A stretch of 64,000 nucleotides of DNA from a virus. This document shows positions 6,420-15,960 of the stretch, in pieces. The notes under the pieces are model-generated. The model did no database searches. It was not told where the DNA came from and saw only the letters and a program-made list of their open reading frames with translations. A program made the translations under genes and the position numbers. The stretch spans positions 78,187 through 142,186 of the IMG/VR virus record IMGVR_UViG_3300028844_006119. One strand, 5' to 3'. Numbering within the stretch: the stretch's first letter is position 1; each line of letters opens with the position of its first letter.

Positions 6420-9400
6420 ATGGCAAACCTGGCTCCAGGGGACGCATACCGCCTCCTCGAAGAAAGAACCAAAGAAGCCATCAAGAGTCACTTCCCGGTC
6501 GAAGGCCGAGAAAACAGACTCGAGTTGGTAGATATTTCCACGGATGAGGATGCCTCCTCTGCGTCTGGAAAGCACCACAGCTACAACCACACGTCTCAGA
6601 CGGACGCAAAGCTCCATGACAGAACATGGGGTCCCAACATCGTAGGGACGTTCCGGCTCGTAAACATGGAGACGGGTAAGGTCGTAGACCAGGGGAAGCG
6701 CACCCTGGGCCAGCTGCCTAAGATCACCAGTCGGTACAGCTACATCGTTGAGGGGAACGAACGTCAAGTCGACAGCGTCTTCCGCCTTAACCCCGGCGCC
6801 TATCACGTAGAGGCCGACAACGGAGATCTTCTTGCGAAGTGGAACGTCGCCGCAGGATCCAAGGTTGGTTCGTTCAAGATCTCCATTGAGCGTAAGCATC
6901 CCAAGAAACTGGGGGCCATGTACCTGATTGTGAAGAGTGGCACGCAGTCTACTCGCAAGATCCCGGCGTACGGAATCCTCTCCGCCCTGGGAGTATCCGA
7001 CCCTGCTATGCGCAAGGCGTGGGGAGAATCCGTATTCGAGGTAAACCGCAGGATCTCCAAGCCCAACGACCTTCTAAACTTTCACGAAGCGGTGGAGAAG
7101 CGCCGAGCGGGCAAGGATAAGTACGAGACGCCTACCCTCTCCGAGGCCCGCAAGTTTGCGAAGGAAGTCTTCGAGGGCGCAGAAGTAAACCCCGATACGA
7201 TGCTTGCTACGCTGGGCAAGAAGTTCACCAACATCTCTGGGGACGCTCTCCTGGCCTCCTCGGCCAAGGTGGTGGGAATTAGCAAGGGGACCGCGGAGCC
7301 TGACGACAGACAGTCTCTCTCCAACAAGCGCCTCTTCGGGATGGAAGATTTCATCCACGAGGAGATCTCTAAGGGATCGTCTCGGTTCGAGATGCAGAAG
7401 AAGATCCGGAACAACCTCGATCGTAAGGGCAAGATCTCAGACATTCTTCCGGCTGCGTCCGTGGGGTATGGGAGGCTGATCACGCGCAAGTTCAAGGCTG
7501 CCCAACTTCCGACCCAGACAAATCCCCTTCAGTTCGTGTCTAACCACACGAAGACGACCATTCTCGGTCAGGCGTTTGGCGGAATTAAGGGAGACAATGT
7601 CAACCTTGATCGAGACAAGCTGATCAATCCCTCTCACTTGGGGCTGCTTGATCCTCTGCAGACACCAGAGAACACCTCTACCGGCGTCTCGCTGCACATC
7701 CCAATCGGGGCCAATAAGAAAGGTCAGCAGCTTTACACAAAAGTCCTGAACGTAAAGACCGGGAAGTTCGAGAATAAAAACGCAGCGGAGATGGAGAAGG
7801 CCGTCGTTGCATACCCCGACCAGGTGAAAATCACCCGCACGAAGACCGGAGCCACAGTCCGGCCCCTGCACCCCGACGTTGTCGTCTATGACTCAGACCG
7901 CAGCACGGCCAAGAGGCCCTGGAAGGACGTCCAGTACGTTCTTCCCAACGCAAAGACACTATTCTCGGTTAGCGCAAACATGATCCCGTTCGTTCAGAAC
8001 GACAACGGGAACCGAGCCATGATGGCCGCTAAGCACCAGGAGCAAGCAGTCTCTCTGAAAGACCGAGAAGCCCCGCTGGTTCAGGCTGAATTTGCGGGAG
8101 GGGTCTCATTCGACCAGATGATCGGCAAGTTGAACTCTACTACCGCTAGTGTGGCCGGAACTGTGTCGAGAATCACCAAGGATTCTGTTTACATAAAGGG
8201 CGCGGCAGGAAAAGCGGTGTCCCACCCGATCTACAACCACCATCCCCTCAACGGCACGAAGCACATGATGCATTCGACTCCGGTTGTGAAGGTGGGAGAC
8301 AAGGTAAAGGTTGGACAGCTCATCGCCGACTCTAACTTCACCAAGGACGGCACCCTATCCTTGGGTACGAATCTTCGCGTCGGGTATCTGCCGTACAAGG
8401 GCTACAACTTTGAGGACGGGACCGTCATCTCGGAGACTGCCGCCAAGAAGTTGGTGTCCACCCATCTCCACATCGAAGAAGCGGAGATGTTCGCCAACGT
8501 AGTCGTAAACAGGAAGCTGTGGAGAAACTTCGCTGGGGCCAACAAGGCCACGGCAGAAGTGATGAGCAAGCTGGACGAGGATGGCGTCATCAAGGAGGGA
8601 GCCAAGGTAGTTCCCGACGATGTGTTGATCACTCGGCTGGTCAAGGCGGAGATGACTCGAGAGAACCAGGACGTCAAGAGGTCCCTGAAGAAGGCTATCC
8701 GGGACTACAAAGACGCCGCAGTGGTCTGGAAGCATGAGTACGGCGGCACTGTCGTTCGAGTCGTCAAGACTGCGAAGAAGATCCAGGTTCATATCCGCAC
8801 TGAGCAGACAATGGAGCCCGGAGATAAGCTGTCGGGGCGTCACGGTAACAAGGGAATCATCACCAAGATCCTGCCTGACGATATGATGCCCAAGGATAAG
8901 AGCGGGAAGCCCGTCCATGTCCTGATGAGCCCCGCAGGCGTCCCATCCCGTATGAATGTCGGGCAGGTCCTGGAGACGGCTGCAAGTAAGATTGCCCGCA
9001 AGACGGGAAAGTCGTACAAGATCGAGAACTTCGATGCCTCCGTTGATTACTCCCAGAAGATTAAGGATGAGCTCAAGAAGCACAATCTTTCCGATACGGA
9101 GGAGCTTTTCGATCCCGAAACCGGAGAGTCTCTCGGGCAGATCTTTACGGGTGAGCAGTACATGCTCAAGCTGGACCACCAGGCCGAAAAGAAGGTGTCT
9201 GCCCGATCTGGAGGATCTGGGTATGCCTATCGGCCCACCGGCGAGGCAATCTCCGGTTCGGGCATCGGGAAGGGCGGGCAACGAATTGGTGGCCTAGACA
9301 CCTACGCTCTGCTGGCACACGGAGCCAAGAGAAATCTGATGGAGATGCAGACCTACAAGTCTGACTCCGAGCAGGCCCGGGATGTCTGGATTCGGGTGAT

Positions 9401-12400
9401 GCAGGGACAGCGTCCGCCTCCCCCCAAGGTCCCTACCTCGATGGAGCACTTCAAGAAGTACCTACGGGCTACGGGGGTCTATGCCGAGGAGACTGGCGGT
9501 GTGTACTCCCTGTCTCCCATGACGGATGCTCAGACCCTAGGGCAGAGTAAAGGCGCGCTCGTAGCGGCGGATAAGACGCTGGTGGCAAAGGGGATGCTCA
9601 CCAAGGAAGAAAAGGGCGGCCTGTTTGATAGGGGCAAGACCGGAGGCATGGAGGGCAAATTCTGGTCCCACATCGACATGAAGACCCGGATGCCCAACCC
9701 AATGTTTGAGACCGCAATCCAGTCTCTGCTCGGCCTAAAAAAGGCGGAGTTTGAAAAGCTGGTCTCCGAAAACGGAGCCGTGGGGAAGAAGTCCGGGTTC
9801 CAGATCATTGAGGAGCGTCTGCGCGCCATCAAGGTTCCCTCCGAGCTAAAGAAGGCGGAAGAGGAGCTGAAGACCGCTAAGAAGGCGGACCTCAACAAGA
9901 AGTACAAGAAGGTCCGGTATCTTCGCGCGCTGAAGGAGCTCAAGACCTCTCCGGTAGACGCCTATACGAACCAGCATCTCCCAGTGCTGCCTCCCATCTT
10001 GAGGCCGGTAAAGATTGGATACGACGGCACACAGATGATTGATGCCGCGAATCAGTACTACGCCATGATCGGCCAGATGACCAAGCAGGTAGAGCAGGGG
10101 AAGAAGGAGGGGCTGCCGAAGGCCGACATCTTCAAGAGAGAAGCGCAGCTATACGACCTGGTCCGTGCGTTGCGCCTGAATGGCATGACTCAGGAAGGCA
10201 GGGAGCTTCCCAGTCTGATGGACAAGATGACGGGCTCGAAGCCCAAACACTCATTCTTTCAGCAGGGTGTTCTGTCGAAGCGGCAGGACTTGTCGGGCCG
10301 GACGGTCGTTACCCCAGAGCCCGCATTGAAGATGGACCAGGTGGGCATCCCTGTCGATATGGCGATGGAGACGTACAAGCCGTTCGTCATCAGAGAGCTG
10401 TGGCGTCGTATGGGAATCGCCAAGAGCCCTGGCGAAGCAAGACGCATGATCAAGAAGAACCACCCCTCCGCCAAGAAAGCGTTGGAGAGGGTGATTACTC
10501 AGCGTCCAGTAATCATGAAGAGAGACCCTGCGCTTCATATGTTTTCTACTATGGCCTTCAAGCCAGTTCTTGTGCCGGGGAAGTCGATCAAGATCCACCC
10601 ACTTGTGTGCGGCGGCTTCAACGCGGACTTCGATGGCGACACCATGGCCATGTATGTGCCCGTGACTGAGGAAGCTGCGGAGGAGGCCCTGGAGAAGATG
10701 CTCCCGTCTAAGAACCTGTTTTCCCCCACACACGGGGGCCTCATGTTGACCCCCAGCCAGGATGCCGTTCTCGGCATCTACCAGGCTACAAAGTGGGGCA
10801 AGAAGGTTCCTGGAATCCTTACGGAGGAGCAGGCGCTTCAGCAGCTGAAGAACGGAAAGTTGAAGTCTGACAACGTCATCACGGTCAAGGGCCACAAGAA
10901 GCCTACGACTGCGGGAAGACTGCGGATCAACAAGACCCTGCCCGGCAGCGTAAAGAATGATCCCGAGCTTCTATACGATCCCAAATTCCGCATGGCCAAG
11001 GGCGCTATGAAGGGATTCGCAACTCGAGTAGCCCAATCCGATCCGGATGAGTTCTCCGGCATGATCGACGGATGGAAGGAGTTGGGGTTCACGCTGTCAT
11101 ATAAGAACGGTAGTTCGTTCAGCCTGAATGATTTTCACGACGGTAAGACCATCCGAGACAACGTCCTGAAGAAGTACAAGAAGGAAGAGAATGTGATTCG
11201 CAAGTCTGGTATTTCTCGTAAAAAGAAGGACCAGAAGATTATCGCCCTGTACCAAAAAGCAGGCGAGGAACTCAAGGTTATCGGGCAGGCCCACTACAAG
11301 GCTAAAAAAGACAACCGTATGTGGGAGTGGGCTGAAAGCGGTGCGCGAAGCAACTGGGGCCAGTTCGGTCAGTTGGTCATGGGGCCCATGCTTGTGCAGA
11401 ACCCCTCCAAGGAGTTTGTGCCTGTACCGCTCACTACCTCGTTTGGGGAGGGGCTCCCGATCTCTCAGTACTGGGCAGCGCTGCATGGCGCCCGAAAGGG
11501 AACCCTGGATCGCGCAGCAGGAACTAGAGACCCCGGAGCGCTCACCAAGGAGTTGATCAACACAGTCATTGCGTACTCTGTGACCGACAAGGACTGTGGT
11601 ACTTCCAAGGGCACTCTGATGTCCGTCATGGCGAAGGACATCGAGGGCAGGTACCTGGCGCGCGAGGTGCCCCTGAAGAGCGGGGACAAACTGACCCGTG
11701 GAACCCTGGTCAGCTCGGCATTGTTGACCAGGATGAAGAACTCCGGCCCCCAGAAGGTCCTGGTGCGCTCCCCTCTTCACTGCCAGCAGGCAACGGGCAT
11801 TTGCGCCACTTGCTATGGGCTTAACGAGAGAGGAACTCTCTACAAAAAGGGAACCAACGTTGGCATCATTGCCGGCCATGCCCTCGGAGAGCCAGTCACT
11901 CAGATGCAGATGCGGACGTTCCACACGGGCGGCGCCGGAACCGACGGGCTGACGGATTACTTCCAGCAGGCAAAGGACCTCTTCAAGGTGCCCGAGAAGC
12001 TACGAGGTGCCGCTACGTTGGCGGAGGTCACCGGCAGGGTAGATAAAATCGAGACGGATGCCCTTGGCGGTAAGAAGGTCACGATTGGCGGAAAGCTGCA
12101 CGTTGTCCCCCACTCGACCCCACTCCTCCCGAAGATTAGGGTCGGGGCGGACGTGAAGAAGACAGACGCGCTCTCTGTTGGTCGGAAAAATCCGCACGAC
12201 ATCCTTCGGATCTCCAACAACATCCATGCTGTCCGCAATCACCTCACGACAGAGCTAGACTCTCTGTACGTAGAGACTACGGGGAACGAGAGGCGGAGGA
12301 ACATCGAGACGGTGATCCGTGCGATGACCGATGTTGCGCAGGTGACCGAAAGCTCTGAGCACGAGAACCTGCTCAATGGGCAGATGATGTCTCTTTCCCG

Positions 12401-12758
12401 GATTGAGAACAGGAACAAAGAGCTGAAGAAGTTGGGACTCCCCACCATCCAGCACAAGCCTCTGCTGAAGCCTATGGACAAAGTCCCGCTTTCCGGTAAA
12501 GAAGACTGGATGGCGCGACTAAACTTCCAGAGGCTTAAGGACACCCTTATCGAGGGCGGGGCACAGAACTGGAAGTCAGATATCCAGGGTCACCCCATCC
12601 CAGGCCTGGCGCATGGTGCGGCGTTTGGACTGCAAGCCCCAAAGACCGCAGCCATAAGCTCCCCTTTCCCCAAGCCCCCCAAACCTGTTAAACTTCCGGC
12701 ACCTGTGCCTGCCGCCCCGCAGGGCATCTTCGGGTCCTTCTTTGGAGCAAAGTCATGA
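6420..12758 (+). CDS. Fused beta-beta' multisubunit-type RNA polymerase
   Basis: A single 2112-residue chain carries the conserved blocks of bacterial RpoB and RpoC in order. Beta part (about 1-1020): YIVEGNERQVDSVFRLNPG near residues 110-130, LLDPLQTPENTS in the rifampicin region, GYNFEDGTVISE, GDKLSGRHGNKG at 801-812 and GVPSRMNIGQ-like GVPSRMNVGQVLET. Beta' part (about 1030-2112): HLPVLPPILRP, LSGRTVVTPEP, the catalytic NADFDGD at N1401-D1407 with all three Mg-binding Asp, bridge-helix and trigger-loop sequence (LHGARKG), and a four-Cys zinc site at C1726, C1788, C1795 and C1798. The N-terminal zinc site of bacterial RpoC is absent. A Pro-rich C-terminal tail contains KTAAIS at 2075-2080, resembling sites in virion proteins of this phage. 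It lies in the late structural block between portal and baseplate genes. Known phiKZ-type phages split these subunits; here they are one polypeptide. It should be catalytically competent. Whether it is packaged is inference. Confidence 0.95.
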   Translation: MANLAPGDAYRLLEERTKEAIKSHFPVEGRENRLELVDISTDEDASSASGKHHSYNHTSQTDAKLHDRTWGPNIVGTFRLVNMETGKVVDQGKRTLGQLPKITSRYSYIVEGNERQVDSVFRLNPGAYHVEADNGDLLAKWNVAAGSKVGSFKISIERKHPKKLGAMYLIVKSGTQSTRKIPAYGILSALGVSDPAMRKAWGESVFEVNRRISKPNDLLNFHEAVEKRRAGKDKYETPTLSEARKFAKEVFEGAEVNPDTMLATLGKKFTNISGDALLASSAKVVGISKGTAEPDDRQSLSNKRLFGMEDFIHEEISKGSSRFEMQKKIRNNLDRKGKISDILPAASVGYGRLITRKFKAAQLPTQTNPLQFVSNHTKTTILGQAFGGIKGDNVNLDRDKLINPSHLGLLDPLQTPENTSTGVSLHIPIGANKKGQQLYTKVLNVKTGKFENKNAAEMEKAVVAYPDQVKITRTKTGATVRPLHPDVVVYDSDRSTAKRPWKDVQYVLPNAKTLFSVSANMIPFVQNDNGNRAMMAAKHQEQAVSLKDREAPLVQAEFAGGVSFDQMIGKLNSTTASVAGTVSRITKDSVYIKGAAGKAVSHPIYNHHPLNGTKHMMHSTPVVKVGDKVKVGQLIADSNFTKDGTLSLGTNLRVGYLPYKGYNFEDGTVISETAAKKLVSTHLHIEEAEMFANVVVNRKLWRNFAGANKATAEVMSKLDEDGVIKEGAKVVPDDVLITRLVKAEMTRENQDVKRSLKKAIRDYKDAAVVWKHEYGGTVVRVVKTAKKIQVHIRTEQTMEPGDKLSGRHGNKGIITKILPDDMMPKDKSGKPVHVLMSPAGVPSRMNVGQVLETAASKIARKTGKSYKIENFDASVDYSQKIKDELKKHNLSDTEELFDPETGESLGQIFTGEQYMLKLDHQAEKKVSARSGGSGYAYRPTGEAISGSGIGKGGQRIGGLDTYALLAHGAKRNLMEMQTYKSDSEQARDVWIRVMQGQRPPPPKVPTSMEHFKKYLRATGVYAEETGGVYSLSPMTDAQTLGQSKGALVAADKTLVAKGMLTKEEKGGLFDRGKTGGMEGKFWSHIDMKTRMPNPMFETAIQSLLGLKKAEFEKLVSENGAVGKKSGFQIIEERLRAIKVPSELKKAEEELKTAKKADLNKKYKKVRYLRALKELKTSPVDAYTNQHLPVLPPILRPVKIGYDGTQMIDAANQYYAMIGQMTKQVEQGKKEGLPKADIFKREAQLYDLVRALRLNGMTQEGRELPSLMDKMTGSKPKHSFFQQGVLSKRQDLSGRTVVTPEPALKMDQVGIPVDMAMETYKPFVIRELWRRMGIAKSPGEARRMIKKNHPSAKKALERVITQRPVIMKRDPALHMFSTMAFKPVLVPGKSIKIHPLVCGGFNADFDGDTMAMYVPVTEEAAEEALEKMLPSKNLFSPTHGGLMLTPSQDAVLGIYQATKWGKKVPGILTEEQALQQLKNGKLKSDNVITVKGHKKPTTAGRLRINKTLPGSVKNDPELLYDPKFRMAKGAMKGFATRVAQSDPDEFSGMIDGWKELGFTLSYKNGSSFSLNDFHDGKTIRDNVLKKYKKEENVIRKSGISRKKKDQKIIALYQKAGEELKVIGQAHYKAKKDNRMWEWAESGARSNWGQFGQLVMGPMLVQNPSKEFVPVPLTTSFGEGLPISQYWAALHGARKGTLDRAAGTRDPGALTKELINTVIAYSVTDKDCGTSKGTLMSVMAKDIEGRYLAREVPLKSGDKLTRGTLVSSALLTRMKNSGPQKVLVRSPLHCQQATGICATCYGLNERGTLYKKGTNVGIIAGHALGEPVTQMQMRTFHTGGAGTDGLTDYFQQAKDLFKVPEKLRGAATLAEVTGRVDKIETDALGGKKVTIGGKLHVVPHSTPLLPKIRVGADVKKTDALSVGRKNPHDILRISNNIHAVRNHLTTELDSLYVETTGNERRRNIETVIRAMTDVAQVTESSEHENLLNGQMMSLSRIENRNKELKKLGLPTIQHKPLLKPMDKVPLSGKEDWMARLNFQRLKDTLIEGGAQNWKSDIQGHPIPGLAHGAAFGLQAPKTAAISSPFPKPPKPVKLPAPVPAAPQGIFGSFFGAKS

Positions 12759-13177
12759 ACAAGATCGCCGCATACGAAATCGCACTCGAGAGAATCGAAC
12801 TTGAGAAGCGGGCTGACTCCCTGGTGGAGGCCTACGGCACCAGTGAGGGCTACATGCCGGGTGCCTACCTTCAGGCGTTTGATCAGATCGAGAAGGAAGC
12901 CGGAATCCAGGCTATCGCAAATATCGGGAGCCGCCTCTCAACAGCGGCGCGAGGCACCATTAAAGGGATGATGGGGAGCGGCGGGGCAGTAGTCCGAAAG
13001 GGCGGGAAGATGCAGCTTAGCAGGGGAGCCGGACTTGGGGACACGGCTAAGTACTACGGAGCTCGAGGCGTGCAGCGCGCGGGAAGATTCGCCATGCAGA
13101 ATCCCGGCGCGACTGCAGCTGTTGGCGGGGTCGGAGGTGTCGGAGCTGCCGGCCTCGGGTACAAGGCTCTGAAGTAG
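12755..13177 (+). CDS. Small virion-type protein with a Gly-rich C-terminal hairpin
   Basis: The ATG overlaps the polymerase stop codon, so the two genes are translationally coupled. The N terminus (MNKIAAYEIALERIELEKRA) matches the start of the small gene at 44159 (MNKIAMYEEL) and contains EKxA spacing like other tagged proteins. The 140-residue protein ends in a hydrophobic glycine-zipper segment (VGGVGGVGAAGLG). No family is recognised. The coupling suggests a partner or co-packaged protein of the polymerase, which is inference. Confidence 0.75.
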   Translation: MNKIAAYEIALERIELEKRADSLVEAYGTSEGYMPGAYLQAFDQIEKEAGIQAIANIGSRLSTAARGTIKGMMGSGGAVVRKGGKMQLSRGAGLGDTAKYYGARGVQRAGRFAMQNPGATAAVGGVGGVGAAGLGYKALK

Positions 13178-13178
13178 A

Positions 13179-14378
13179 ATGCCCGCACCCGTCTCCCCAG
13201 CAGCGCCTTCTCCGGCATTGATCCTCCAAGGGCGCATCTCTGAAGTAGATGCGCCCCGGTGGCTATGCAAGGTGCGGGTTGACGGGAGAGACGATGATGT
13301 GACCACGACCATCCCATCTGTGTACTCTCATCCGATGAACGGGGAGGGGATCCACTTCTTGCCGGAGGTTGGAGCGTTTTGCTACGTCTGCTTTAGCTCC
13401 GACAAGAAGACCATCCCCTTCCTGCTTTCTGCTGGAGCCGCAACGGTGCCGAAGGATCGGTCTTCATCCGAAGGCCTTCCCGGGTCGATGGATATGTTCC
13501 GTCCCCTCCTGACCGCAGGGGACATTGCCCTTCTCACTAGAGACGGCAACGGCCTTACCCTGCGCAGAGGAGGAGTGACGGAACTCAAGGGCACGTCCCT
13601 GGCTAAGATCGTGTTCAACCCGACGATGAACCAGGTGTTCACCATCGCTGAGAACTACCGGGTCCAGACGTTTGGAGGATCTACTGAGTGGAAGAACCTC
13701 CGACGCGAGGAAAACCCAGATGGCCAGGTCAGGACGCGGCTCTCTACTGTGGTCAAGGAGTACGCCACCTCCAAGGGCTACAGTGTCCGTCTCCAGATGG
13801 GTGCCACTGAGGGAGCGCCTGTTGCGCTTCAGGGCGACGATTCGGCAGAGAAAGCGCCGGACAAGGTGGTGGAAGAGTCGGAAGCTGTGACGCTCTCCGG
13901 TACAGGAGATACATACACGGTCACGGTGCCCAAGTCTGTTCCGCTGCTGGACAGCACTAGGGTTGTGGACTTCAGGATCTACGAGGACGAGACGGTCGCT
14001 GAAGATGCGCTAGAGGTAGTGATGAATCTCGGCATGGACCGAGAAGGAGACATCCAACTCGAGACCGATGGCGCTATGAAGATCGACGTGCCCAAGAAGT
14101 GGGTGGAGATTGTCGTTGGAGGCAGCACTCCGTTTATCAATACGGAAGCGGCAGGGGCGCAGAAGGTACTGGTAACTACTGGGACACAGGGCAACACTGA
14201 GCCGGTGATCAAGGGATTCGCATTCCTGTCAGATCTTGCGGCCTCTCTGACCGAGATTAAGACGGCCCTGAACGGGCTCGGCATTCCGACTGTCTCGACG
14301 GATGCCCTATTGGCAAACATCCTTACTTCTGTGGCGGACGGAGCTCCATATCTGTCTACTACTCTGGAGAGTGAATAA
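13179..14378 (+). CDS. Baseplate hub or spike-like protein
   Basis: The 399-residue protein starts with a Pro/Ala-rich segment, then a beta-rich domain (ILQGRISEVDAPRWLCKVRVDG, GIHFLPEVGAFCYVCF) like the OB-fold of gpV/gp5-type baseplate spike proteins. The C-terminal half is also beta-rich with a long Glu/Asp-containing linker. In contractile tails such proteins form the central spike at the tube tip. It is followed by a 77-residue gene with an overlapping stop and start. Lysozyme motifs are not evident. Confidence 0.6.
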   Translation: MPAPVSPAAPSPALILQGRISEVDAPRWLCKVRVDGRDDDVTTTIPSVYSHPMNGEGIHFLPEVGAFCYVCFSSDKKTIPFLLSAGAATVPKDRSSSEGLPGSMDMFRPLLTAGDIALLTRDGNGLTLRRGGVTELKGTSLAKIVFNPTMNQVFTIAENYRVQTFGGSTEWKNLRREENPDGQVRTRLSTVVKEYATSKGYSVRLQMGATEGAPVALQGDDSAEKAPDKVVEESEAVTLSGTGDTYTVTVPKSVPLLDSTRVVDFRIYEDETVAEDALEVVMNLGMDREGDIQLETDGAMKIDVPKKWVEIVVGGSTPFINTEAAGAQKVLVTTGTQGNTEPVIKGFAFLSDLAASLTEIKTALNGLGIPTVSTDALLANILTSVADGAPYLSTTLESE

Positions 14379-14611
14379 TGCCCCTCACCGGCACCGAAGA
14401 TGCTCTCTCTGCTGCGATTAAGGCTAAGGTCCAGACTAATAACCCTGACTTTGCCAGTAAGATCGGGGATGATTGGGATTGGCTGTTTGACTCTATCGCC
14501 AAGGCGGTTGTAGATCACGTCAGAGACAATATTTTGGTCGCCGGCACTACGGTTACGACGTGTGGTGCTGGTGCCGGTTCCGGTGTCTTCACCCACGTTT
14601 CCACTTCTTGA
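14378..14611 (+). CDS. Small baseplate-associated hypothetical protein
   Basis: This 77-residue protein overlaps the previous stop by one base (AATG). It looks helical for about 50 residues (ALSAAIKAKV, WDWLFDSIAKAVVDHVRD) and ends in a Gly/Thr-rich beta-like tail. The gene between a hub-like protein and a tagged virion protein is probably structural. No family is assigned. Confidence 0.65.
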   Translation: MPLTGTEDALSAAIKAKVQTNNPDFASKIGDDWDWLFDSIAKAVVDHVRDNILVAGTTVTTCGAGAGSGVFTHVSTS

Positions 14612-14619
14612 GGACTAAA

Positions 14620-15960
14620 ATGGCACAACTCCTATTTCTGCCTGATGTCGACCCGAATTCCTTTTTCGAGAAGGAGGCGTCGATCTCGAAGATGCCCGAG
14701 GACGAGAAGGATTGGCCCAGCCACATCCTGAGCATGCTGTACGAGCAGCTGCCCTTCCTCAGCAAGTTCTCGGTCAACATCATGATCCAGAGAATGGAGC
14801 CGGAGGCAGGATTTGCGTTTGGTTACGCCCTGGTTCTGTCTAAGAGCGATCCGCGGGTCTCCACTGAGTCCAAGAACGTTGAGAACGGGATCCGCATTCC
14901 TCTCATCGTGGCAGATCGGCAGCTCCAGCCGTTCCATACCTTTGAGCTGAAGGGACAGGTCCGGCCCCTTACTCCTGAACGAGTCGCGGCTGCCATGATG
15001 AACCCCGCGATGTTCGACGGCCCGGCCACAAAGCCCGAGACTCAGAAGTCTCTCGTCGATCAGATGTACCCGCCCTACCAGCAGCGCCAGGGCTTCGGCA
15101 TGACCAGCAGTGGAAATGCAGGAGGCATGGGTAAGGTCAGTTCTATGCCCCTCTCTGCTATGACGGCCCCACAGCTAAAGCAGCACGCCCGACTGAAGGA
15201 AACTGAGAGGGGAGATGCCGCTGCGGCATCCATGACCAGCGGTCAGCGGCTGGAGCAGGCAGGAAGAGCTGCCATTGTCCCCACTGCTGCGGGTGCGTTG
15301 ATCTCGGCAGGCAGAGGTGCCATGAAAGGCGGCGGGACTTGGAAAAACAGACTTGCCCGTGGGGCGGCTGGGGTCACTACCGGAGCCCTAACGGGTGCGG
15401 GAATCTCTGCAGTAAATACCGGAGTTCAGGAGTCCGCTAGAGTGGCACGGGATGCTCAGAGGGCTAAGTTGGCCTCCCGGATTAAGAAGGGTCTGCCTCC
15501 TGCGCTCGCCCGCAACGCAGCAAAGGTAAAAGCAGTGCAGAATCCGGAGGCGGGCGCAGAGGTCCCTGCGGGGCTGCGGAAGAAGGGTTCGGTAAGGGAA
15601 GCCCACGTAAAGGAAGCACTGGCCCGCCTGGACTTCAATCCCAGCCGTAGGATTCCTTCAAACATGGTTATGAAGGGCTCTAAGGTCAAGGTGATGCCGG
15701 GCGTTACCGCCATGTCCCTGCGCTTCTTCCCCGTCATGGGAACAAAATTTGTAATAGGCGTGGATACCAAGCTGGCGAAGAAGCTCGGGAAGATGAAGGA
15801 TCAGAATCAGATCCGGCAAGCACTAATGGGGCCCATGAAGGCGGAGATCCGGGCTGCGCGCGGTAAGCGCCCCTCCCCCGGAATGTTCATGCTCTTCTCC
15901 AAGACGAAGACGGGATACGCGTACCAGGTTCCCACCCCCATCCCCGGGATGGCCGCGTGA
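14620..15960 (+). CDS. Virion-type protein with FFEKEAS site and Gly-rich segments
   Basis: I use the ATG at 14620 (446 residues); an upstream ATG at 14560 is in the preceding gene. The N terminus holds SFFEKEASISKMPED near residues 14-28, a K-x-A-S type site close to the tag of other proteins. A folded 130-residue domain follows (SKFSVNIMIQRMEPEAGFAFGY begins it). Then come Gly/Ala-rich membrane-like stretches (AAGALISAGRGAMKGGG, GVTTGALTGAGIS) and a basic C-terminal domain. It is probably a virion protein; its exact place is unknown. Confidence 0.7.
   Translation: MAQLLFLPDVDPNSFFEKEASISKMPEDEKDWPSHILSMLYEQLPFLSKFSVNIMIQRMEPEAGFAFGYALVLSKSDPRVSTESKNVENGIRIPLIVADRQLQPFHTFELKGQVRPLTPERVAAAMMNPAMFDGPATKPETQKSLVDQMYPPYQQRQGFGMTSSGNAGGMGKVSSMPLSAMTAPQLKQHARLKETERGDAAAASMTSGQRLEQAGRAAIVPTAAGALISAGRGAMKGGGTWKNRLARGAAGVTTGALTGAGISAVNTGVQESARVARDAQRAKLASRIKKGLPPALARNAAKVKAVQNPEAGAEVPAGLRKKGSVREAHVKEALARLDFNPSRRIPSNMVMKGSKVKVMPGVTAMSLRFFPVMGTKFVIGVDTKLAKKLGKMKDQNQIRQALMGPMKAEIRAARGKRPSPGMFMLFSKTKTGYAYQVPTPIPGMAA

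Noticed and set aside
8355-9281. 308-codon open frame opposite the polymerase gene, with other long ones at 10251-10895 and 11097-11924
   Set aside because: All lie within the conserved polymerase frame, whose motifs prove that strand and frame. The opposite frames show no motif.
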